A DNA stretch of 64,000 bases from Periconia sp. R9002 (lineage: Eukaryota > Ascomycota > Dothideomycetes > Pleosporales > Periconiaceae), in contig JAMAHW010000041.1 in assembly GCA_023627715.1 (NCBI GenBank), positions 248,001 to 312,000 of the forward strand, given 5' to 3'. The notes under the pieces are model-generated. The model ran no database searches, had not been told where the DNA came from, and saw nothing but the letters and a program-made list of their open reading frames with translations. Positions 56,479-64,000 of this stretch are shown here, in pieces. The position numbers and the translations under genes are program-made. The first letter of the stretch is position 1. Each line of letters starts with the position of its first letter.

Positions 56479-59400
56479 TTACTCCGCCTCTTTCGGATCG
56501 ATCTCGTCCTCGTCGCCCGTAGTCTCACTTGCAATGCTCTCGTGTAAACTAGGCGTCTTGTCACCCCTCTTGCCCATCCGCTTGATGGAGCTCCAGCTGA
56601 GTGCACTGCTCTTGTCCTTGGGTGTGCCAATCGACGGACTGGGCGCAGGGCTGTCCGTATCCTTCAACATAAGCTTACCGTGGTCTTCGTCGACCTCGTC
56701 GGGAGTGACGGCTTCACTTGACTTCTTCGACAAGAGAAAGTTCTTGCCTTTGCCAAATTGCAGGAATTGACTAGTGCTGCTCTTGCGAGACAGCTTCTGC
56801 ATAAAGGACTCTTTGTTGAAGGGAGCTAGATGCTGAGAGTCGGAAGTCAGCGACGCTGTTCGTTCCAACGACTCGCGTGGAGATGCATCGGAGTACTCCG
56901 TAGTGGTGATGGAGCGATTGTCGCGAGACCGGCGCGGATCCGCATTCTCGTCTTCGGGAGCTGCAGATGCTTTTTCCTTGCCCTTGCGCGAACTCTTGTC
57001 TGCCTTTCGGGCCTCCTTTTCTGCCTTCTTGGCCTCCTTCTCTGCCGCCTTCTCTGCAGCTTTCTTGGCCTTTTCCACTTTATCCTCTCGGCCAAAAATA
57101 CTGGTGAACTGTGGCGCTGCTGGATTGAGTTGCTTGGGTGGGGTTGGCGGTATCATTCCAGAGGGCGGCATGTAAGATGCAGAAGACTGTGGTCGTGTTC
57201 CAATGGGTGCTTGCTGAGTGGGAGATCGAGATGTAGAAGGGAGGTCTGGAAGGTCGCCTTGAAGTAGGTCTTCATTGACTAGACTCACAGACGAGCCGTG
57301 CTGCATGGATGGCCGCCGCGAGGGCATTCTCGACCACGAAGAAGTGCTTGTATTGTTCACGCTCCAGTCGACACCCAGCGGGCTGCTTCTAGCATTATAT
57401 GCGTCTAGTGTCCACCCAAAGCGCGTTTGGCTCTCCGTAGACGGTCGTGGGAGACCCAATGCATCGGCCGAATTAGTTGACCCTTGCCTTGGTGAGGAAG
57501 GCCTGTCATGTCCTGACGTAGATGTTAGCCAAGGGTCACCCTTCATACCAAACATGTTGAAGGCGCGTCTGCGCGTTGCAACATGCGTGGGACTTTCAGA
57601 CGACGATGGATCAGCAGGCAGAGTGTTGGTTCTTGTGGGCATGAATGCATTGTACCATGCCCCAGATGAATGACTTCCCCGACGGCCCTGCGTTCCAATG
57701 GGGTCCAACCCTCCCGCTTCCTGGCGTGGTAGCGACCGGCTTTGTGAAGGCTTCAGTGACCCCAAGGGATGACCTTGGTCGGAGATTGTCTTACCACGCT
57801 GCCTGTGCAATCCAAATAAGTTGCTGAAGCGAGTCGTGGGTGGCGGGTTCCTCAGCGAGCTCGAAGTCGATCGTATCGAACGCTTATCGCTGTCCATGGC
57901 GGCATTATCGGTAGAGGGAAAGAAGCCTAGTTGACCGGAGCTATCTCTAGGACTGGCAAAGGGGGACCGACTCTGTATGGACGCAGGAGAGCTCGGTATT
58001 TCGCCTCTCTCGAGCGTGCCTGGGGCGCCGAGACCGGGAAGGATATGGTGAAGATTGGGAGAGGGGTTGAGTGATTTCTGGGGCGGAGCAAGGTCATCGT
58101 TGTCGTCTTCTGCGTCGGTGAGGCCGCTATTATCGTCGCCGAATAGTCCAGAAGGCAGCAGAGCACCAGCAGTAGGGCTCATCGGCGCGCCTCCGGTAAG
58201 GATGTCGACGTCCGCCTGAGAGAAAGAACTGCCGCGCGCACTGGGTGGAGGAGGCAGAGCCATGCCATTGACGGGATTGAAGTAGGGGGTGATGGTGTTG
58301 TATGACGGGGCCGACGTGGTTTGTAGGCCGCTGTTAAAAGGCGCCGCCGTGGAATGTACAAAACCTATGGGGGCTGCAGATATCAGAGGTTCCCGCATAC
58401 TGACAGGTCGAGGCTGAGGGGGGCTAGTGCGCCTGGCCGGGACGAACTCAGGCGCCATCCCCGACATTTGCGGTTGACTTAGGCGGCGCTGCTGCAAAAA
58501 TTGTAGTCGTTGGGAAGCTTCATGGTTGATGCGCTCGGCTTCATTGAAAACTGTCCATGCTTCAGCGTACTGCTTCTGCAGAGTATGGAACAGCTCTGCC
58601 CATTTGCGGTCTTCTTCTGCAATCTCCGCCCCATCCTGAACATCTGCTCCATCCTCGCCCTCCTCCAGCTTCTTTCTCTGTTCTTCCAGCACTTTGATCT
58701 GAGTGCCCTTCTCCCGTATGACATCCTCCAGGCTCTTGTTAGTTTGCAGCTCCTCGGCCAACTTCTTTTTCAATTCGTCGGTCCGCTCCTGGGAAGATTT
58801 CTCATATTCCATGCGTTCTTTGGTCAATGCCTCCGTAGCAGCGCGGAACTCGACCGTCTCACGGGCCCATCGAGCGACATCATCTTTTGCCTTTTGCCTC
58901 TCCGCTTCCTTTTGCCGCAGCAGCTTCTCCTGATGCGCCTTCCGTGTTTGCGCCGCAGCGTTTTGGCGCTCCAGGCCCGCCACCTCTTTCCGCAAGTCTC
59001 TGCTAATCTCATCCTTCTCCTTCAGCGCCGCCTTTTTCTCATCCCGCTTTTCAATCAGAATGGCCTTTTGAGTGACAAATTCCTCCTCTTCATCCTGAAT
59101 CTGCCGTTCCATGTCATCGAGCTCGCGGCGGAGACTGTCAAGCTTTTCGGTGAGAACCTTGATAGATTCCATCGAATCAGCAGCTTCCTGGGCGGAGCGG
59201 GCCTGTTCCGCGGTCTGCGAGCCTGGTGAAGTCCGCCGTCCCGGATCGGAGCGTCTTGTGCGCGTGACGCTGTTGCTGTGTTCTCGGGTCATAACCGGCG
59301 GTGTGCTGGTGGGCACCATGACATCGACCAGGTTCTTATTGGGGCGAATGATGGGGGTCGGATTGTAGTCTTCATCTTGAGCGTCTCGGTGGTCTTTTTG

Positions 59401-59953
59401 CGGGGAGGTACTGTAGAATTGTTCCGATTCGGCGGGCAGGGTGCGGAGGCGTATTGGGACGCTCGGGGCCTGGAAATTTGCGGTGTTTAATGTGACGATT
59501 CGTATTACATAGTGGTGACTGGGTTGTAGGTTTTCTATGGTAACGGACGTTTCCTGCGGCGCGACATCGCCGATGTCAATACCGTTGATGCGGATCACGT
59601 ATTTCACAACCGAAGCGCGCTGATCCGGGGGCTTCCAGTGCAACAGCACGCCATCAGCCTTGATGCCAGCCAGCGAGACGAGGGGCGCGACGGGGACTTC
59701 GAGACCGAGGAGGTTAACGAGCTCTTCGACGGGTTTGGAGAGGACGCGGTAGGCGCGAAAGGCCACCCTAGAAATGTGAGTGTCAGAGGTTTTCGGGCTA
59801 CTACTATGGGAATGCGGACCAGAAGAGAGCGAGCACGACGCAGGCGGTTTTGAGCCATCCCGAAGACAAAAAAACGAGGCCTTCGATATTATAGCGGGCA
59901 ACGTCGGGTGGCCAGAACAGCAGCGGCTGGAGGTTGTGCAGGTGGGCAGTCAT
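56479..59953 (-). CDS. Membrane-anchored fibronectin type III and coiled-coil protein
   Basis: Predicted 1,140 residues; exon 1 59953-59820, intron 59819-59768 (GTCCGC/TCTAG, 52 bp), exon 2 59767-56479. A signal-anchor helix lies at about 25-48 (LKTACVVLALFWVAF). A fibronectin type III domain follows at about 70-155, with GVLLHWKPPDQ and SHHYVIRIVTLNTAN. A long coiled coil is seen at about 229-474 (Glu/Lys/Arg/Gln rich), then about 450 residues of Ser/Pro-rich linker, a Lys/Glu/Ala-rich helix at 940-974, and a charged tail. It is known as a conserved fungal FN3 protein without assigned function; a scaffolding role at an internal membrane or the cell periphery is inference. The start ATG at 59953 is supported by the intron phase, though an upstream in-frame start cannot be excluded. 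Confidence 0.82.
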
Positions 59954-60845
59954 GGCTGCTGCTTCCTGCACTGTGCGCCTCCGTGTGCTGTTGCTGTGGG
60001 TGTCGAATGAGGTGGTGTTGGGGTGGGTAAGGAATGGCTGTACGGAGAATCTAAGCAAACATTGATTGCCATACTGCACCTAAGTGTTTGCCATGAGGCG
60101 GCGCGGAGACCCCTGCCATCACGTGAGCCACCCCGGGCCGACTCGGGGCTTGGCATCTACTTTCATCATCGTGCACATCCACCTCTACCCCATCAAGAGC
60201 TACATGTATGTGCGTCTATTTTGTCTATTTTGTCACTTTTCTCTGTCTTCTCTGAGCAAGAAAACACCTGTTCAATTGGCATATTGTGCAACTGCATTCG
60301 ATTCTGCTAGCGGGTGAAAACCTTGTGCGCCTCAACACATGCATCCTCATGCGCCTGTCACAGAGACTCGGCACCACAGGCAACAACTTTTTGTGCTGCA
60401 AAAACACTGCTAACATGGCCGGCTAGACGGCGACCTTGTTTCTCGCATAGCAGCGGATGGAATTTCCAAAGGCTAAGCAGGGGAAAATATAAGAAACCAA
60501 CAGACATCCCATGACTAGGCAACTGGCCCGTGATACATCATCCTCGGTGCATACCTTGCCTCGATATCTGTGCTTTGCTCTCACATGCTCAACCACCCCC
60601 GACTCCAGAATACCCTCGCCCAGCGACACAAAACATACCATCTAACATACACACACCCTACGCAGCTCTGCTTGAAATCCTCGCACTCTCACTCTCGCTC
60701 CTCCAGCGCCCAGTTTCCCCTCCATCCCATTCCGATTTCCGCATTCCGATTTTCCACCTCTCCACCCCCCGACTCCGACTCTTCACCCCCGACAGCACAC
60801 TTCGATCCGTGCCAACAACAGCCTACGGGCTAGGGAGGGTTCACC
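59954..60845. promoter_or_regulatory. Divergent promoter of FN3 gene and PAH1
   Basis: 892 bp between opposed starts. CT-rich tracts (about 60,690-60,800) precede the PAH1 ATG. No specific operator assigned. Confidence 0.45.
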
Positions 60846-63203
60846 ATGAACTACGTGCGATCCATCACCGGCACCGTGTCCAAGGGCTGGAACTCGATCA
60901 ACCCGGCCACCCTGAGCGGCGCAATCGACGTCATTGTCGTCGAGCAAGAAGATGGCTCGCTCGCATGTTCTCCCTTCCACGTCCGCTTTGGCAAATACCA
61001 AATTCTGCGCCCCTCCGATAAAAAGGTCCAGTTCACCGTCAATGGCGAGAAGCAGGACTACGCCATGAAGCTCGGCGAGGGCGGCGAGGCCTTTTTCGTC
61101 TTCGAAACCTCGTCCGCCATCCCCGCCGAGATGCAGACCTCTCCGCTCGCATCTCCTTCGTCCAGTCCCGAACAGAGACCCCTAGAGCGCGCAAACACAG
61201 ACATTGGAGACCCTGAACCGCTCGAGCTGGACGGGACCAGCGGTCGCCGGGCTACCGTCACCTCTCCCAGGCGGCCAGAGCTGCTTGTCCAACGCCCAAA
61301 GTCGGGCGACTGGTCCGGCATACAAGTTCCTCGCGCTCAGAGCGAAGACATCCTCCCTTCCACCAAATCCCACTTCGCCGGCGAATTTGAGGAGAAGGAG
61401 CACGCCCGTATACAAATCAGCAAGGACGAAGCAATAGCATGGAACCGCCCCAAGCGTGCAACCAGCCCACCGCCGCTGTCCGCCGACGAAGCCATGGCCC
61501 GCGCTATTGCCCTCTCCAAAAAGCTCTTCACATCTAATATCCCAAACAAGGTCACCGAAAGCGGAGATTTGATGCTCGACATGACGGGGTACAAAAGCAG
61601 CGATGAAGAGGCGTTGAAAGCCGAGGTCATTGCGAGAAAAGTACTCGCTGATGAGGTCGAAGGCAATTACGATATCGGTGCTCTGATAGGTGCAGACGAG
61701 AACGGAAATCTATGGATCTACAGCAGTGAAGAGGCAAAGGCGGCAGCCATGCAAAAGTCGGGCATAGCCATGCTCAACGAAGAAGGCATGCAAGCTTCAG
61801 ACGCAGCATCTGATCCAGGCTACCACAGCGAGGACGCGCAGAGCGACACGACCGAGAAATTCCCCGCACATATGCGAAGAGACTCGGACAGCGGCATTGG
61901 TCTCGTCACTCCGCCCGACTCGCCAGACGCCGCGAGCGGCGAGACCAAAAACTACGCCAAAACCCTCCGTCTAACGAGTGACCAGCTCAAAGCGCTCAAC
62001 CTCAAGCCCGGCGCCAACACCGTCAGCTTCACTGTCAACCGCTCGACCTGCAACGCCTTCATGTTCTACTGGCAGCACGACGTGCCCATTGTCATTTCCG
62101 ACATTGACGGCACAATCACCAAATCCGACGCCCTCGGCCATGTGCTCAATATGATTGGCCGCGACTGGACGCACCAGGGTGTCGCAAAACTCTACACCGA
62201 CATTGTAAACAACGGCTACAACATCTTCTACCTAACCTCCCGCTCTGTGGGTCAAGCGGATATGACGCGCACCTACCTTAATGGCGTGGTGCAAGATTCA
62301 TACCGCCTCCCTAAGGGCCCCGTCATCATGAGCCCGGACCGCACCATTGCGGCCCTCCGCCGTGAAGTCTACCTCCGCAAGCCCGAGGTCTTCAAAATGG
62401 CCTGCCTGCGGGACATTATGAATCTCTTCGGAAAACCGCCCGGTCAAACCCCCTTCTACGCCGGCTTCGGCAACCGCTTCACCGACGCGCTGAGTTACCG
62501 CTCCGTCAACATCCCGTCGACCCGCATCTTCACCATCAACTCCAACGCCGAGGTCTCACTCGATGTCCTCTCCCTGAACAGCTATAAAACCGGATATGCG
62601 TCCATGCGCGAGATTGTCGATCACTTTTTCCCGCCTGTTGGCTTGCTCGTCCCGTCCGGCGGTGAAGAATTCACGGACTTCAACTACTGGCGCGAACGCC
62701 CGCTGGAGCTGGAGGATTTCACAGACTCGGAGAGCGAGGACGATGAAGATGTAGGTGGTGGAGTGCAGGCCGCGAGCGTGAGGAGTGAGGATGAGGGGTC
62801 GCTGGCTGATGACGACGAGGAGGATGAGGAAGAGGACGAAGAGGACATGGAGGCTAGCTTTATGACACAGGGCGATGAAGGAGAGGAAGAGGATGACGAG
62901 GATGAGGACGGGGGTGTGCAGGTTGAAGGCGTAGGGTTGGACGACTCGATTGTGGAGAGTGTGGAGGGGGGTGAAGTGGAGCCATCAGACGACGAGGAGG
63001 AACAGGAGGATGACGAAGAAGAAGAAGAAGAAGAAGAGTCGGACGACGAAGAAGGCACTCAAGATCCCATACCCGCTGAACCCAATACCCCCACCAAAAA
63101 CCTCTCCGGCCTCCGCGGTCGTCTGGAAGAACTCGAAATCGCGCAACAACGGCAGGACGAACCACCGCCGCCTCCATCATTTAACATTAACCCCGCGCGG
63201 TAG
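60846..63203 (+). CDS. PAH1: Phosphatidate phosphatase (lipin)
   Basis: Single-exon 785-residue lipin. The N-terminal amphipathic helix MNYVRSITGTVSKGWNSINP starts the N-LIP domain (about 1-100, with FHVRFGKYQI and GEGGEAFFVFE). The catalytic HAD-like domain has VISDIDGTITKSD with the DxDxT nucleophile Asp419 and Asp421, then YNIFYLTSRSVGQADMTRTY and FYAGFGNRFTDALSY. After YWRERPLELEDF comes a highly acidic Asp/Glu tail (about 625-745), matching the tail through which yeast Pah1 meets the Nem1-Spo7 phosphatase. It dephosphorylates phosphatidate to diacylglycerol on ER/nuclear membranes and controls triacylglycerol and phospholipid synthesis. The context TTCACCATGA supports the start. Confidence 0.95.
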   Translation: MNYVRSITGTVSKGWNSINPATLSGAIDVIVVEQEDGSLACSPFHVRFGKYQILRPSDKKVQFTVNGEKQDYAMKLGEGGEAFFVFETSSAIPAEMQTSPLASPSSSPEQRPLERANTDIGDPEPLELDGTSGRRATVTSPRRPELLVQRPKSGDWSGIQVPRAQSEDILPSTKSHFAGEFEEKEHARIQISKDEAIAWNRPKRATSPPPLSADEAMARAIALSKKLFTSNIPNKVTESGDLMLDMTGYKSSDEEALKAEVIARKVLADEVEGNYDIGALIGADENGNLWIYSSEEAKAAAMQKSGIAMLNEEGMQASDAASDPGYHSEDAQSDTTEKFPAHMRRDSDSGIGLVTPPDSPDAASGETKNYAKTLRLTSDQLKALNLKPGANTVSFTVNRSTCNAFMFYWQHDVPIVISDIDGTITKSDALGHVLNMIGRDWTHQGVAKLYTDIVNNGYNIFYLTSRSVGQADMTRTYLNGVVQDSYRLPKGPVIMSPDRTIAALRREVYLRKPEVFKMACLRDIMNLFGKPPGQTPFYAGFGNRFTDALSYRSVNIPSTRIFTINSNAEVSLDVLSLNSYKTGYASMREIVDHFFPPVGLLVPSGGEEFTDFNYWRERPLELEDFTDSESEDDEDVGGGVQAASVRSEDEGSLADDDEEDEEEDEEDMEASFMTQGDEGEEEDDEDEDGGVQVEGVGLDDSIVESVEGGEVEPSDDEEEQEDDEEEEEEEESDDEEGTQDPIPAEPNTPTKNLSGLRGRLEELEIAQQRQDEPPPPPSFNINPAR

Positions 63204-64000
63204 CGTTTAGTCTTGAGTTACAGTATCCTTACGTCTTGGCGGGGTTCTCCTACGTTTCTCTGCGTTGTTGCAGGAAGGAAGTCAGTGGAATTGAAGCATT
63301 AGCATACGCATTCCTACACGAAAACAGAGTCGGTAGCGTTTCATGATTATCGCATTTTCACTTTTGCATCACTTTTTTTTGGTCTTAGGCTTGGGTAATC
63401 TTGCATGGAGGGGTAGAAAGGACGGGTTAAACAGCGTGCGTGTATGCTACCTACTTGAGTAGATGGATGTGTGTCTGGATTGATGTGTGTTGTGGACCTA
63501 TCACATGCCGTCTCTCACTGTCCCTCCCTTTCCCATGCATACCTACATAGGTACCTACTGTTCATCCACGCATCTCTCACCGCCACATCCTTAGAAAGAA
63601 AACTGAGAATCAAATAGAAAACAAATACAAAACACTTGCTCCACATTTCCAAAGCTTCTTATTTAAGGCTCGTGGAGTTCGCGAGCGTTTTTCTCATTCG
63701 CTCAACCCCCCTCCCCCCCTTTTTTTCCTAGCCTCAGATGCTTGGAGTCACGAAAACAAAACAACGCAAAAGAAACCGGGCGGTGCAACAACCCCCCTAC
63801 CTAACCACCAACACAACCCAAACCAACACACGAAGCACCGCATACAAAACAAACGACTCGGAAGAACAGAAAGGAGTAGTAGAAGAAAAGAAAATCATAT
63901 CCATTTCATTACCGTTATCCATCCATGCGCTGATATAATACACACGTATCCGTAAAAAAGACCACATACAACATCTATCTACCCATCATCCCACACCTCA
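63204..64000. other. Right edge, PAH1 3' region
   Basis: No gene recognised. It contains TACCTAC/GTAGG words and A- and C-rich stretches. Confidence 0.45.

Overview
The window reads as a chromosome segment from a filamentous ascomycete (Pezizomycotina). A plant- or litter-associated Dothideomycete is my guess, not something the sequence proves. Genes are split by short introns of about 46-130 bp with GTRNGT donors and C/TAG acceptors. Promoters carry CT-rich tracts and UTRs carry microsatellites. Typical Pezizomycotina families are present (DUF1996, Clr5 domain, bZIP-DUF3425, a GT2 polysaccharide synthase). There are no bacterial operons, CRISPR arrays or rRNA. I joined exons by hand from splice signals and protein-family continuity, so boundaries are predictions.

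Layout. 1-2,636: no gene recognised. 2,637-4,430: GT2 glycosyltransferase. 4,431-12,309: long gene-free stretch. 12,310-14,947: two adjacent same-strand genes matching the first two steps of fungal non-phosphorylating L-rhamnose catabolism in reverse gene order (lactonase, then dehydrogenase). 15,032-17,102: Clr5-domain protein. 18,094-18,992: an N-terminal-only cullin-1-like gene. 20,664-21,843: secreted DUF1996 protein. 22,053-22,194: five ~31-bp repeats, each a hairpin. 22,511-23,818: unrecognised gene with one in-frame amber codon. 23,961-26,476: divergent bZIP / SDR pair, with a ~110-bp direct repeat at its outer ends. 27,080-28,672: coiled-coil protein and small secreted protein. 29,407-31,120: MFS sugar transporter.

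From 32,779 a housekeeping block begins: TMA23, a mitochondrial-type SDR, UTP11, and THG1 (tRNA-His guanylyltransferase), the last carrying about 450 disordered residues inserted before its conserved C-terminus. After a 4-kb gap comes CMC1. 46,826-52,020 holds two unrelated uncharacterised multi-pass membrane proteins whose upstream regions are diverged copies of one module. 52,615-63,203 is again housekeeping: a Dcr2-like phosphoesterase, TAF9, an FN3/coiled-coil membrane-anchored protein, and the lipin PAH1.

The strongest leads are the THG1 insertion, the truncated cullin, the hairpin repeat array, the amber-interrupted gene and the two duplicated non-coding modules. I saw no complete transposon, no secondary-metabolite cluster, and no tRNA I could support.
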